Origin: CAVQCA01 sp963710815
GTDB taxonomy: Bacteria; Pseudomonadota; Gammaproteobacteria; UBA9214
NCBI GenBank assembly: GCA_963710815.1
Contig: CAVQCA010000135.1
Location: 3,903-67,902 of the forward strand
DNA length: 64,000 bases
Direction of reading: 5' to 3'
The notes beneath the pieces were generated by a model. That model was not told the DNA's origin and did no database searches. It saw only the letters and a program-made list of their open reading frames with translations. The first letter of the stretch is position 1, and each line of letters begins with the position of its first letter. Positions 28,291 through 37,296 of this stretch are shown here, one piece after another. A program made the translations under genes and the position numbers.

Positions 28291-31014
28291 TTGACGATGA
28301 TCATGACAACAACCAGCCCCCTCATACTTGTCGATGGATCCTCCTACCTGTACCGGGCCTTTCATGCCCTGCCTCCGTTGAATACGTCCCGTGGCGAGCC
28401 GACCGGGGCGATATACGGGGTCATCAATATGTTGCGAAGCCTGTTGGCGGAATACCGGCCCCGCTACTTCGCGGTGGTATTCGACGCCCGCGGCAGAACC
28501 TTTCGGGATGATCTGTTTGCCGAATACAAGGCCAATCGTCCGCCGATGCCGGAGGAGCTGGCCGCGCAGATCGAACCCCTGCATGCCCTGGTAAGGGCGC
28601 TCGGCCTGCCATTGCTCCAGGTGCCGGGCGTGGAAGCGGATGATGTCATCGGCACGCTCGCCCGACGGGCCGCAGCCGAGGGCATTGAAACGCTCATCTC
28701 GACGGGAGACAAGGACATGGCGCAACTGGTGGATCCACATATCACACTGGTGAACACCATGTCGCACACCGTCCTGGATCGCGACGGTGTCATGGAGAAA
28801 TTCGGCGTGCCCCCGGAACACATCGTGGATTTGCTGGCGCTCATGGGGGACAGTTCAGACAACATCCCGGGTATCCCCAAGGTCGGGCCGAAGACCGCGG
28901 CCAAATGGCTGAATGAGTACGGTTCCCTGGATGACTTGCTGGCCCGTGCCGATGACATCAAGGGCAAGGTGGGCGAGAGCCTGCGCGCCAATCTCGATAC
29001 CCTGGCCCTGTCGCGCCAGCTGGCGACCATCCACTGCGATGTCGATCTGGACGTCGGGCCGGGTGGTCTGCAGCCAGGCGAACCGGATGTTGAACAGTTA
29101 CGGGAGTGGTATACCCGGCTGGAATTCTCGCGCTGGCTTCGAGAACTGGAAAGTCGACCATCGGGACTGGCCGCTGCCCGCCCGCCCGAGCATCCCGATG
29201 CAAAGGTGAAATACGAAACGGTGCTTACGCAGGCGCAATTCGACGCCTGGCTGGCGCGCCTGGAGGCGGCGGAGCTGTTTGCGTTCGATACCGAAACCAC
29301 CAGCCTCAATTATATGTCCGCACGTATCGTCGGCGTGTCGTTCGCGGTCACGGCGGGCGAGGCCGCCTATACGCCGCTGGCGCACGATTATGCCGGCGCC
29401 CCGGAGCAGCTGGACCGCGATGCCGTGCTGGCGCGTCTGCGCCCTCTGCTGGAAGACCCGCGGCGACACAAGGTCGGGCATCACATCAAGTATGACCGCA
29501 ACGTGTTGGCCAACCACGGGATCACGCTGGACGGCATCCGCTTCGACACCATGCTGGAATCCTATGTACTCGACAGCACGGCCACCCGCCACGACATGGA
29601 TTCGGTGGCGCTGAAGTACCTCGGTCACGCCAACATCACCTATGAGGATGTGGCCGGAAAGGGGGCAAACCAGCTGGACTTCAACCAGGTGCCAATCGAG
29701 CAGGCCGCACCGTATGCCGCCGAGGACGCGGACATTACCCTGCGCCTGCACGAAACCATGTGGCCGATTCTGGCGGAGTCGCCGGCGCTCGAGAACATCT
29801 ATCGCGAGATCGAGTTGCCGCTGGTGACGGTACTCTCCGACATGGAGCAGGCGGGGGTGGCCATCGACACCGCCATGCTGGCCCGGCAAAGCGCGGAACT
29901 GGCGAAGCGCATCGTCGCCATCGAACAGGAGGCGCACCGCGAAGCCGGACAGCCGTTCAACCTCGGCTCGCCCAAGCAGATCCAGGAAATCCTGTACGAC
30001 AAGCTGCGCCTGCCGGTGCTGGCCAAAACACCGAAAGGTGCGCCCTCGACGGCGGAGGCGGTGCTGCAGGATCTGGCGCTCGATTACCCGCTGCCGCGCC
30101 TGATCCTGCAATACCGTTCCCTCAGCAAGCTGAAGTCGACGTATACGGACCGCCTGCCGGATCAGATCGATCCCCGGACCGGACGCGTCCACACCTCCTA
30201 CCATCAGGCGGTCGCCACCACGGGGCGGTTGTCATCGTCCGATCCCAACCTGCAGAACATCCCGGTGCGCACCGAGGAGGGGAGGCGTATCCGGCAGGCC
30301 TTCATCGCCCGACCGGGTTATGACCTGCTGGCGGCCGATTATTCCCAGATCGAGTTGCGTATCATGGCCCACCTCTCCATGGACGATGGCCTGCTGCGCG
30401 CCTTTGCGGCCGGCGCCGATATTCACCGCGCCACCGCGGCCGAGGTCTTCGGTGTGGCGCCGGAGATGGTCACCGGTGATCAGCGCCGCTCCGCCAAGGC
30501 AATCAATTTCGGTCTGATTTATGGTATGTCCTCGTTCGGTCTGGCGCAGCAGCTGGGCATCGCGCGTGGTGCGGCTCAGGAGTATATCGACCTGTATTTC
30601 TCGCGCTATCCGGGTGTCAAAGCCTATATGGAGGCGACCCGTGGTCAGGCGCGCGAGCAGGGTTTTGTCGAAACGGTTTTTGGCCGGCGCCTCTATCTGC
30701 CCGATATCAAGGCAAGTAATGCGCAGCGTCGCGTGGCAGCGGAACGCACCGCGATCAACGCCCCCATGCAGGGCACGGCGGCGGATATCATCAAGCGCGC
30801 CATGATTCGGCTGCATGGCTGGATCAAGAGCCAGCGCAACCCGGGAATCATGATGATCATGCAGGTGCACGATGAGCTGGTTTTCGAGGTGGCGGAATCG
30901 AAGCTGGAGGAAGCGGGAATCCGGGTTCGGGAGTTGATGGTTGGGGCGGCCGATCTAAGGGTTCCGCTGGTGGTGGATATCGGTTCGGGCAGGAACTGGG
31001 ATGAGGCTCACTGA
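28291..31014 (+). CDS. polA: DNA polymerase I
   Basis: The 907-residue protein has all three activities. The 5'-nuclease domain begins VDGSSYLYRAFHALPPL. The 3'-5' exonuclease has FAFDTETTSLNYMSA, with the catalytic Asp-x-Glu intact and the later DADITLRLHE motif. The polymerase has motif A DYSQIELRIMAHLSMD, motif B RRSAKAINFGLIYGM and motif C VHDELVFEV. Length is close to E. coli PolI (928). It is used in Okazaki-fragment processing and repair. The start may be ATG 28291 or the ATG at 28303. Confidence 0.98.
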   Translation: MTMIMTTTSPLILVDGSSYLYRAFHALPPLNTSRGEPTGAIYGVINMLRSLLAEYRPRYFAVVFDARGRTFRDDLFAEYKANRPPMPEELAAQIEPLHALVRALGLPLLQVPGVEADDVIGTLARRAAAEGIETLISTGDKDMAQLVDPHITLVNTMSHTVLDRDGVMEKFGVPPEHIVDLLALMGDSSDNIPGIPKVGPKTAAKWLNEYGSLDDLLARADDIKGKVGESLRANLDTLALSRQLATIHCDVDLDVGPGGLQPGEPDVEQLREWYTRLEFSRWLRELESRPSGLAAARPPEHPDAKVKYETVLTQAQFDAWLARLEAAELFAFDTETTSLNYMSARIVGVSFAVTAGEAAYTPLAHDYAGAPEQLDRDAVLARLRPLLEDPRRHKVGHHIKYDRNVLANHGITLDGIRFDTMLESYVLDSTATRHDMDSVALKYLGHANITYEDVAGKGANQLDFNQVPIEQAAPYAAEDADITLRLHETMWPILAESPALENIYREIELPLVTVLSDMEQAGVAIDTAMLARQSAELAKRIVAIEQEAHREAGQPFNLGSPKQIQEILYDKLRLPVLAKTPKGAPSTAEAVLQDLALDYPLPRLILQYRSLSKLKSTYTDRLPDQIDPRTGRVHTSYHQAVATTGRLSSSDPNLQNIPVRTEEGRRIRQAFIARPGYDLLAADYSQIELRIMAHLSMDDGLLRAFAAGADIHRATAAEVFGVAPEMVTGDQRRSAKAINFGLIYGMSSFGLAQQLGIARGAAQEYIDLYFSRYPGVKAYMEATRGQAREQGFVETVFGRRLYLPDIKASNAQRRVAAERTAINAPMQGTAADIIKRAMIRLHGWIKSQRNPGIMMIMQVHDELVFEVAESKLEEAGIRVRELMVGAADLRVPLVVDIGSGRNWDEAH

Positions 31015-31507
31015 ATGGGCGCAACCCGATGCCATCAGAATTCACTGGACATGAAACGCTGAACGCATTGCGTATTGGTCCTGGTTTCCATCCATAAACA
31101 AACTTACCGCAGAGACGCCGGGGACGCAGAGAAATCCTTTCATGAAAACTATCAAATCTCTGTGTTCTCGGCGTCTCTGCGATGAATGTAGCGTTTATGG
31201 AAGAATTCTAACTATCCGTAATATATATATTAATAATAATAGTAAACTATATATTTTGTCATTACATGTAAAATATACTGTTGCCTGTTTATTGATGAGC
31301 TCTTGCTCGAATCTGACAATACAGGCGGGCTCCCGTGTCTCACCGGGACAACCGCTCTCCGGCAACACACCGTCTTTCCTCAAGACATTATGTCCTTCGA
31401 ACGCCACCCGGCGAGACCTGCGGGCTGGTTCCGTTGCCGTGCTGGGTATCCATCGATGAATGCAATATATTGATTGTATGGAAAAATATATTTTTTTAAA
31501 TTTTCGT
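31015..31507. other. non-coding gap with an AT-rich block
   Basis: Apart from the palindrome at 31108-31181, this part of the polA-engB gap holds a very AT-rich block at about 31200-31290 (long runs of TA and AAT), unlike the GC-rich surroundings. Open frames across it (for example from 31142) have no coding character. It may be the left part of a mobile insertion or an upstream activating region for the RNA at 31539. Confidence 0.4.
31108..31181. repeat. 25-bp imperfect inverted repeat (CGCAGAGACGCC type)
   Basis: The left arm at 31108-31132 and right arm at 31157-31181 are reverse complements with three mismatches over 25 bases. The arms begin CGCAGAGACGCC and the loop is 24 bases. It forms a strong hairpin about 90 bases after the polA stop. 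The absence of a T tract and the length of the arms favour a dispersed palindromic repeat over a terminator. Confidence 0.7.
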
Positions 31508-31534
31508 GAACCTTTTTTGAAGTGCCCGGTCTTA
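31508..31534 (+). promoter_or_regulatory. sigma-E/AlgU-like promoter candidate for the intergenic RNA
   Basis: GAACCT (31508-31513), a 16-base spacer and TCTTA (31530-31534) resemble the extracytoplasmic sigma-E/AlgU pattern GAACTT-N16-TCtgA. The predicted start, about 5-7 bases downstream, coincides with the first hairpin of the RNA at 31539. Confidence 0.5.
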
Positions 31535-31538
31535 TTTT

Positions 31539-31652
31539 GTGAGTACGATGGTACTCACCCGCTTCCCTCCCTGAGCGGGTATTCCTCCTACCCGGTATCG
31601 CTACCGGGAATATTGAAACCCCGGCTTATCCCCCCTTGCCGGGGTTTTTTTT
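31539..31652 (+). ncRNA. candidate small RNA between polA and engB (Spot 42/ErsA position)
   Basis: About 114 nt contain four consecutive stems. GTGAGTA/TACTCAC is at 31539-31558. CCCGC/GCGGG, with a pyrimidine loop TTCCCTCCCTGA, is at 31558-31579. CCCGGTA/TACCGGG is at 31591-31608. The terminator stem with a T8 tract is at 31617-31652. The second loop and the following TTCCTCC are complementary to Shine-Dalgarno sequences. E. coli spf (Spot 42) and P. aeruginosa ErsA occupy this same polA-engB gap, and ErsA is AlgU-dependent. Homology is inferred from position and form, not sequence alignment. Confidence 0.65.
31617..31652 (+). terminator. rho-independent terminator of the intergenic RNA
   Basis: AACCCCGGC (31617-31625), a 12-base loop and GCCGGGGTT (31638-31646) run into T8 (31645-31652). 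The orientation is plus strand only. The nearest plus-strand gene, polA, ends 600 bases upstream behind a separate hairpin, so this terminator most likely serves a short independent transcript. Confidence 0.85.
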
Positions 31653-31693
31653 GCCCCGATTTTACCCAGCCATTGGTTCGGGGAGGCGTCGAG

Positions 31694-32314
31694 TCAGTCC
31701 TCTGGTGGGTCCTGTGGGGGAAATTCCAGCCACTGATCGAGGACCGCGCGTGCTTCCCCGGCGCCGGCCGGCGTCAGCGCGGAAAAGAGTTGCACCGTGG
31801 CAAGGGGATGCAGCTCCGCGAGGTTCCCGCGAACCTTGAGCAATACCGCCTTCGCGGGAGCACGTTTGAGCTTATCGGCCTTGGTGAGCAGGACATGGGC
31901 AGACAGGCCGGCGGTATGGCACCAGGTGAGTACCTGGCGGTCGTACTCTTTCAGCGGGTGACGAATATCCATTAGCAGGATCACACCCCGAAGGGATTGC
32001 CGCGTTTCCAGGTATTGCGCTATCCCCCTCTGCCAGCGATCCTTGATATCTTTCGATACCTTCGCGTAACCGTACCCGGGTAGATCGACGAGACGGCGCT
32101 GGTCATCCACGGTAAAGAAGTTGATGTGTTGCGTGCGACCCGGTGTCTTGCCGGTTCGGGCCAATGCCTTCTGGCTGGTGATGACATTCAGGGCACTGGA
32201 CTTGCCGGCATTGGAGCGCCCGGCGAAGGCGACCTCCATGCCGGTATCGGGCGGCGCCTGCCGAGGGGTCGGGGTGCCAAGATGAAAGCGGGTATGTTGA
32301 TAGTGATTTTTCAT
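31694..32314 (-). CDS. engB: ribosome biogenesis GTPase EngB (YsxC/YihA)
   Basis: The 206-residue GTPase is needed for 50S subunit assembly. G1 is GRSNAGKSS, the G2 region is TPGRTQHINFF, G3 is DLPGYGYA, G4 is TKADK and G5 is the SA of LFSALT. Length and motif order are normal. It is convergent with the sRNA candidate and polA, and divergent from cytochrome c4, which is the arrangement known in Pseudomonas. Confidence 0.96.
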   Translation of the reverse strand: MKNHYQHTRFHLGTPTPRQAPPDTGMEVAFAGRSNAGKSSALNVITSQKALARTGKTPGRTQHINFFTVDDQRRLVDLPGYGYAKVSKDIKDRWQRGIAQYLETRQSLRGVILLMDIRHPLKEYDRQVLTWCHTAGLSAHVLLTKADKLKRAPAKAVLLKVRGNLAELHPLATVQLFSALTPAGAGEARAVLDQWLEFPPQDPPED

Positions 32315-32542
32315 CTGGGCGTCATAACCGTGCTCACGGGTGCATTAAACGCGAGATCGGACGCTTTGAAAACCCGTATCAGCCACGGTTTGCGGCGAAG
32401 TGATCCGCTATCCACAGTTGACCCCCTGACCATTGGCTGGTATACAAGGAGCCCATTTTTTTTCCGTCCTGGCGTCAGCCACAGTCAGAACGTTCAACCG
32501 TACATGAGACCGCTTTGCGGCGGAGACAGGAGTAGGTTCCAC

Positions 32543-33154
32543 ATGAAGCACTGGATCAATATCTCTTTGTGTTTAATCACAATGTGTTGTTTTTGCTCGG
32601 CCAACGCCACAGGCAATGTCGAAGCCGGCAAGGAGAAGTCCGCCGTTTGCGCCGCCTGCCATGGCGCGGATGGCAACAGCGTAAACCCCGAATGGCCCAA
32701 GCTGGCTGGTCAGAATGCAGGCTACATCGTCAAGCAACTGACCTATTTCAAGGACGGGGAGCGCGTCAATGCGACGATGAAGGGCATTGCCTCGAATTTG
32801 ACCGAGCAGGATCGCGAGGATCTGGCCGCCTATTTTTCCAGCCTGAAGGTGAAGACCGGTGTCGCGGATCCCGCCCTGGTGGAAGAGGGCCAGAAGATCT
32901 ATCGCAGCGGCATCGCCTCGAGCGGCGTGGCCCCGTGCATGGGTTGTCACGGCCCGGACGGTGCGGGTAATCCCGCCGCCAACTACCCGGCCCTGCGTGG
33001 CCAGAACGCCAAGTACGTCGAGAATCAGCTGCGCGGTTTCGCCGGCGGGCAGCGTCAGAATGAAAATGCCAAGAAGATGATGCAGATTCTGGCCTCGAGA
33101 ATGACGGATCGCGAAATTCGTGCGGTAGCATCCTATATTCAGGGTCTGCACTAA
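32543..33154 (+). CDS. dihaem cytochrome c4
   Basis: The 203-residue protein starts at ATG 32543 after AGGAGTAGG; the open frame upstream of it is not protein-like. It has a signal peptide (residues 1-22) and two class I haem sites, CAACH at 36-40 and CMGCH at 132-136. Two similar domains with Met ligands (ATMKGIASNL; MMQILASRMTD) are the mark of the c4 family. It is a periplasmic electron carrier to terminal oxidases. The TAA stop coincides with the end of a repeat at 33152. Confidence 0.92.
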   Translation: MKHWINISLCLITMCCFCSANATGNVEAGKEKSAVCAACHGADGNSVNPEWPKLAGQNAGYIVKQLTYFKDGERVNATMKGIASNLTEQDREDLAAYFSSLKVKTGVADPALVEEGQKIYRSGIASSGVAPCMGCHGPDGAGNPAANYPALRGQNAKYVENQLRGFAGGQRQNENAKKMMQILASRMTDREIRAVASYIQGLH

Positions 33155-33230
33155 CAGCCTGTCGAACCTGGGACTGATCTGCCCGATAACTGCTCCTGGC
33201 TACCATCAAGCAGGTCCGACAGGTCCCTGG
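33152..33230. repeat. diverged short copy of the TAGGAGCCTGTCGG palindromic repeat
   Basis: The left end TAACAGCCTGTCGAACCTGG and the right end AGGTCCGACAGGTCCCTGG are inverted copies of the family terminus, with the core CCTGTCG(A/G)ACCTG. The interior is about 40 bases, without the central stem. The stop codon of the cytochrome c4 gene (TAA, 33152-33154) is the outermost triplet of the element, as at atpC. Confidence 0.6.
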
Positions 33231-33416
33231 CACGCATATTCGGGTCCGCACCGTACGTAGCGCACCCGCATCTACGGCGGCGCTTGCGTGAAACGCCGGT
33301 GTTTGATTGATTGTTAACCGGATTGCAGTGCGGCGCGTTACTATTATTTCGTCACGGTCGCCTTGACCAGGGAAATCGGGCAGGGATCCGCAGAAATCAT
33401 TGTTTCGGAGTCGCCA

Positions 33417-34067
33417 ATGAAAATCACGATCAAATGGCTGTTTGTGTTGTTGCTCCCACTGGCCATGTCAGTCGCCTCGGGTGCGGAGAAGTACGTGGAA
33501 GGCGTGCAATACAACCGCCTCGATACGCCACAGCCCACCTCCGATCCCCACAAGATCGAAGTCGTGGAGATGTTCTCATACGCCTGCCCGCATTGCTTCC
33601 ATCTGGATCCGTATGTCAACGAGTGGCTGAAGACAAAACCCGATGATGTGGTGTTTATTCGCCTGCCCGTGGTCTTCAGACCCCAGTGGGAGCCCCTGGC
33701 AAAGGCCTATTTCACCGCCCAGCTGCTCGGGGATCTGGACAAGACGGACACGGCGCTGTTTGATGCCATCCATGTGAAAAACCAGAATCTCGAGAATGAG
33801 GCGGCACTGCGAGATTTCTTTGCCAGCCAGGGAGTCGACCCCAAGGAATTCGACAAGGTCTACAATTCCTTTGACGTCGCGGTAAAAGTCAACCATGCAA
33901 AACTGATGACGAAGCGCTATGCGATCACCGGCGTGCCGACACTGATCGTGGATGGTAAATACAGCGTGGGCGGAGAAGGCAAGAGTGTGTTCAAGGTAAT
34001 CGATTACCTGATCGAACAGGAGCGCAAGGCCGGCGCGCCCGCCTCGGCCGGTGCCCAGGCTCACTGA
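33417..34067 (+). CDS. dsbA: thiol:disulfide interchange protein DsbA
   Basis: The 216-residue periplasmic oxidase starts at ATG 33417 after GGAG (33407-33410). The signal peptide covers residues 1-22. The thioredoxin-fold active site CPHC is at 57-60 in EMFSYACPHC, and the cis-Pro loop is TGVPTLIVDG. A helical insertion lies between. It introduces disulfides into exported proteins. The place after cytochrome c4 matches Pseudomonas synteny. Confidence 0.94.
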   Translation: MKITIKWLFVLLLPLAMSVASGAEKYVEGVQYNRLDTPQPTSDPHKIEVVEMFSYACPHCFHLDPYVNEWLKTKPDDVVFIRLPVVFRPQWEPLAKAYFTAQLLGDLDKTDTALFDAIHVKNQNLENEAALRDFFASQGVDPKEFDKVYNSFDVAVKVNHAKLMTKRYAITGVPTLIVDGKYSVGGEGKSVFKVIDYLIEQERKAGAPASAGAQAH

Positions 34068-34121
34068 GCAGGATTGCCTGACACCTCACAACGCGGGAAT
34101 GCACCGGGATCGCGGTTGCGC

Positions 34122-35753
34122 ATGAAGGCCGCAGAGCTGTTCGTTCGCTGCCTCGAGAACGAAGGCGTGGAATACATCTTCGGGATACCCGGCGAGGAAA
34201 ACCTGGACGTGATGGATGCCCTGCTGGATTCGTCCATCCGCTTCATCAGCACCCGCCACGAACAAGGCGCGGCATTCATGGCGGACGTTTACGGCCGCCT
34301 GACCGGCCGCGCCGGTGTGTGTCTGTCCACGCTGGGACCGGGTGCGACCAACCTGATGACGGGGGTGGCCGACGCCAACCTCGATCATGCCCCGCTGGTC
34401 GCCATCGCCGGGCAGGCGGGGACCACCCGCCTGCACAAGGAATCCCATCAGGTCCTGGATCTGGAGAAGCTGTTTCACTCCATTACCAAATACTCGGCCA
34501 GCCTGCTCGAACCCGAGATCATTCCGGAGGTGGTGCGCAAGGCGTTCAAACTGGCGCAGTCGGAGAAGACGGGCGCCACCTTCATCGAGTTTCCCGAAAA
34601 TATCGCCGGGATGGACGTCGAGTACGACATGCTTCCGCTGATCCGGCCGCTGGACCCCGAACCTCCCGCGGAAAACGTCGAGCAGGCCGCCCGGCTGATC
34701 AGCGAGGCCCGCAACCCGATCATCCTCGCCGGCAACGGCGTGGTGCGCGCCGGGGCCTGCCGGGAACTGGCGGAGTTTGCCGGCAGTCTGAACATACCGC
34801 TGGCCAATACCTTCATGGCCAAGGGCGTGATTCCCTTCAGACATCCCTGCGCCCTCGGCAGCGCCGGTCTGCAGGCCAACGATTACGTGAGCTGCGGCTT
34901 CAGCCGCGCGGACGTGATCATCTGTGTCGGCTACGATCTGGTCGAATACCACCCCTACCTGTGGCATCCGACGCGGGATCGCATCATCATTCATATCGAT
35001 CGCTCGCCGGCCGAGGTCGACGCCTACTACCCGGTCAGGGTCGCCGTCACCGGGGATCTGAAGCATACCCTGCAGCGCATCGCCGGACTGGCGACACCGC
35101 ATCCGGGCCACCACATGCGCCCCCTGCGCGATGCGCTGATCGACGAGATGAAGCACCATCGCGACGACACGGAATATCCGGTCAAGCCACAGAAGATCAT
35201 CTGGGACCTGCGCACGGTGCTGGATCTCGAGGACATCGTCATCTGCGACGTCGGCGCGCACAAGATGTGGATGGCCCGCATGTTTCGTTGCGAGCACCCG
35301 AATACCTGCTTGATATCCAACGGTTTCGCCAGTATGGGGATCGCCGTGCCGGGGGCAATCGCCGCCCGGCTGGTCCATCCGCAACGCCATATCGTCGCCG
35401 TCACCGGTGACGCCGGGTTTCTGACGAATTCCCAGGAAATCGAGACCGCGATGCGTTGCCAGCTGCCGATCGTTATACTGATCTGGAACGACGGCAGCTA
35501 CGGGCTGATCGAGTGGAAACAGCTCAACCAGTTCGGCCGGACCTCGCATGTGCATTTCACCAACCCTGACTTCGTGAAATATGCCGAGTCATTCGGTGGC
35601 AGGGGTTACCGCGTCGAGCGGACGCAGGACCTGCAAGGCATACTGAAGGAGGCGCTGGCCAGTAATACGCTATGCGTCATCGATTGCCCGGTCGATTATC
35701 GGGAAAACATCAAGCTCACGGAGCAAATGGGCAAACTGGTATGTCCGATCTAG
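34122..35753 (+). CDS. acetolactate synthase-like ThDP enzyme, large subunit
   Basis: The 543-residue protein from ATG 34122 is a thiamine-diphosphate enzyme (the TTG at 34074 would add an unstructured extension). It has the N-terminal catalytic-Glu region (GIPGEEN, ISTRHEQGAAFMADVYGR), the STLGPGATNL stretch and the ThDP motif GDAGFLTNSQEIETAMR..NDGSYG. It resembles catabolic, AlsS-type acetolactate synthases making 2-acetolactate from pyruvate. No regulatory small subunit gene is beside it, so exact substrate use is uncertain. Confidence 0.85.
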   Translation: MKAAELFVRCLENEGVEYIFGIPGEENLDVMDALLDSSIRFISTRHEQGAAFMADVYGRLTGRAGVCLSTLGPGATNLMTGVADANLDHAPLVAIAGQAGTTRLHKESHQVLDLEKLFHSITKYSASLLEPEIIPEVVRKAFKLAQSEKTGATFIEFPENIAGMDVEYDMLPLIRPLDPEPPAENVEQAARLISEARNPIILAGNGVVRAGACRELAEFAGSLNIPLANTFMAKGVIPFRHPCALGSAGLQANDYVSCGFSRADVIICVGYDLVEYHPYLWHPTRDRIIIHIDRSPAEVDAYYPVRVAVTGDLKHTLQRIAGLATPHPGHHMRPLRDALIDEMKHHRDDTEYPVKPQKIIWDLRTVLDLEDIVICDVGAHKMWMARMFRCEHPNTCLISNGFASMGIAVPGAIAARLVHPQRHIVAVTGDAGFLTNSQEIETAMRCQLPIVILIWNDGSYGLIEWKQLNQFGRTSHVHFTNPDFVKYAESFGGRGYRVERTQDLQGILKEALASNTLCVIDCPVDYRENIKLTEQMGKLVCPI

Positions 35754-36574
35754 CCGCAACGGCGCTGCATGACAAGGACAAACCCGTCCCGGGTAACGAT
35801 GTCACCGCCAACCCCGGACAGCGCATCCGCCTGCTCAGCTACAACATCCAGACCGGCATCCGCACGACGCGTTACAGCCACTACGTCACGCAAAGCTGGA
35901 AGCATGTCCTGCCGCATGCCCAGCGTTTCCGCAACCTGGACCGGGTCGCCAGCCAGATCAGGGATTATGACATCGTCGGCCTGCAGGAGGTCGATGCCGG
36001 CAGCCTGCGCAGTGGCTACGTGAACCTGACCCAGTACCTTGGCGAGAAGGCGCAGTTCCCGTTCTGGTACGACCAGACCAACCGTCACCTGGGCCGATTC
36101 GCCCGCAACAGCACCGGGCTGTTGAGCCGCTTCAGCCCCACCGAAATCAGTGAACACCGCCTGCCGGGCCGCATACCCGGCCGGGGTGCCCTGCTGATCC
36201 GTTACGGAACCCGGCAGGATGCCCTTATAGTGCTGATCCTGCACCTGGCGCTGGGACGGCGAGCGCGGCTGCGTCAGCTTGCCTATGTCAGCGAAATCAT
36301 CAACGAATACCGCCACGTGGTGCTAATGGGCGATTTGAACTGCCACTCACATAGCGTGGAGATGAATTTTCTGATCAACCGCACCATGATGCAGGAACCC
36401 TTCCACGGCCTGCACACTTTCCCGAGCTGGTGTCCGCAACGCAACATCGATCACATCCTGGTGACGCCCACGCTCCAGGTGGATCGCATCAAGGTATTGG
36501 CCTACTCGCTTTCCGATCACCTGCCGGTATCGATGGACATCACCCTGCCGGAATCGCTCCACCTCGCCGGTTGA
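35741..36574 (+). CDS. endonuclease/exonuclease/phosphatase-family protein
   Basis: The 277-residue protein starts at ATG 35741, overlapping the end of the previous gene by 13 bases, so translation is probably coupled. It has EEP-fold motifs: LLSYNIQTG, IVGLQEVDAG (metal-binding Glu), LMGDLNCHS, and NIDHILV followed by the catalytic SDHLPV. It has no signal peptide. The substrate (DNA, phospholipid or sugar phosphate) cannot be told. A similar gene follows dsbA in Pseudomonas as far as I recall. Confidence 0.85.
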   Translation: MSDLAATALHDKDKPVPGNDVTANPGQRIRLLSYNIQTGIRTTRYSHYVTQSWKHVLPHAQRFRNLDRVASQIRDYDIVGLQEVDAGSLRSGYVNLTQYLGEKAQFPFWYDQTNRHLGRFARNSTGLLSRFSPTEISEHRLPGRIPGRGALLIRYGTRQDALIVLILHLALGRRARLRQLAYVSEIINEYRHVVLMGDLNCHSHSVEMNFLINRTMMQEPFHGLHTFPSWCPQRNIDHILVTPTLQVDRIKVLAYSLSDHLPVSMDITLPESLHLAG

Positions 36575-36713
36575 ATCCGTTCTGTCCAGCACGGCGAATC
36601 ACCTGTCTGCTATCCGACCGTCCTGAACCGGAGGGTAATCGGGTAGTTTTTTAAGTCAGGATTAATCCAGGCATCCTATGCTGTCCCCTGACCATCGGTT
36701 GAGGAGCAAGACT

Positions 36714-37286
36714 ATGGAACGGGGTGAAGTCAGGGTCTGGGACCCCTTCGTGCGAATCTTTCACTGGCTGCTGGTGCTGCTGTTTACACTGGCCTATGTC
36801 ACCGGAGAGGATTGGCTGAGCCTGCATGTTTATGCCGGTTACGCCGTGTTCGGCCTGATTCTGATGCGCGTGCTGTGGGGCATCATGGGCACCCCGCATG
36901 CCCGGTTCAGTGATTTTGTGTATCGCCCGTCCCGGGTGATAGCGTTCATAAAGGATACGCTGGCGCTGCGCGCCCGGCGCTATCTCGGCCACAATCCGGC
37001 GGGCGGCGCCATGATCCTGCTCATGCTGATCAGCCTGTTGCTGGTATCCGTGTCCGGCTTTGCCGTCTACGGTATCGAGAAAGGCGCCGGCCCGCTCGCC
37101 ATGCTGGGCGGGTCAAGTGAATTCCTGGAGGATGTATTCGAGGAAGTGCATGAATTTTTCGCCAATTTCATGGTGCTCCTGGTGGTGGTCCATATTGCCG
37201 GCGTCATCGCGGAAAGCCTGATCCATCGGGAGAACCTGGTGAAGGCCATGCTGAACGGCCGCAAGCGCGCGCTGGATGAAGAGTGA
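36714..37286 (+). CDS. cytochrome b561-type di-haem membrane protein
   Basis: The 190-residue protein starts at ATG 36714 after GAGGAG. Four membrane helices carry haem-ligand His residues: IFHWLLVLLF, SLHVYAGYAVFGL, EEVHEFFANFMV and VVVHIAGVI. It transfers electrons across or within the cytoplasmic membrane. It heads an operon with a PepSY protein and a two-component system, an association often seen for this b561 type. The next start lies 10 bases downstream. Confidence 0.88.
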   Translation: MERGEVRVWDPFVRIFHWLLVLLFTLAYVTGEDWLSLHVYAGYAVFGLILMRVLWGIMGTPHARFSDFVYRPSRVIAFIKDTLALRARRYLGHNPAGGAMILLMLISLLLVSVSGFAVYGIEKGAGPLAMLGGSSEFLEDVFEEVHEFFANFMVLLVVVHIAGVIAESLIHRENLVKAMLNGRKRALDEE

Positions 37287-37296
37287 GGAACGCACC

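Noticed and set aside
31142..31459. 105-residue open frame in the polA-engB gap
   Set aside because: It starts inside the palindrome, crosses an AT-rich block, and has no coding bias or homology.
34086..35555. 489-residue open frame antisense to the acetolactate synthase-like gene
   Set aside because: It is a mirror of the sense codons, with no family features.
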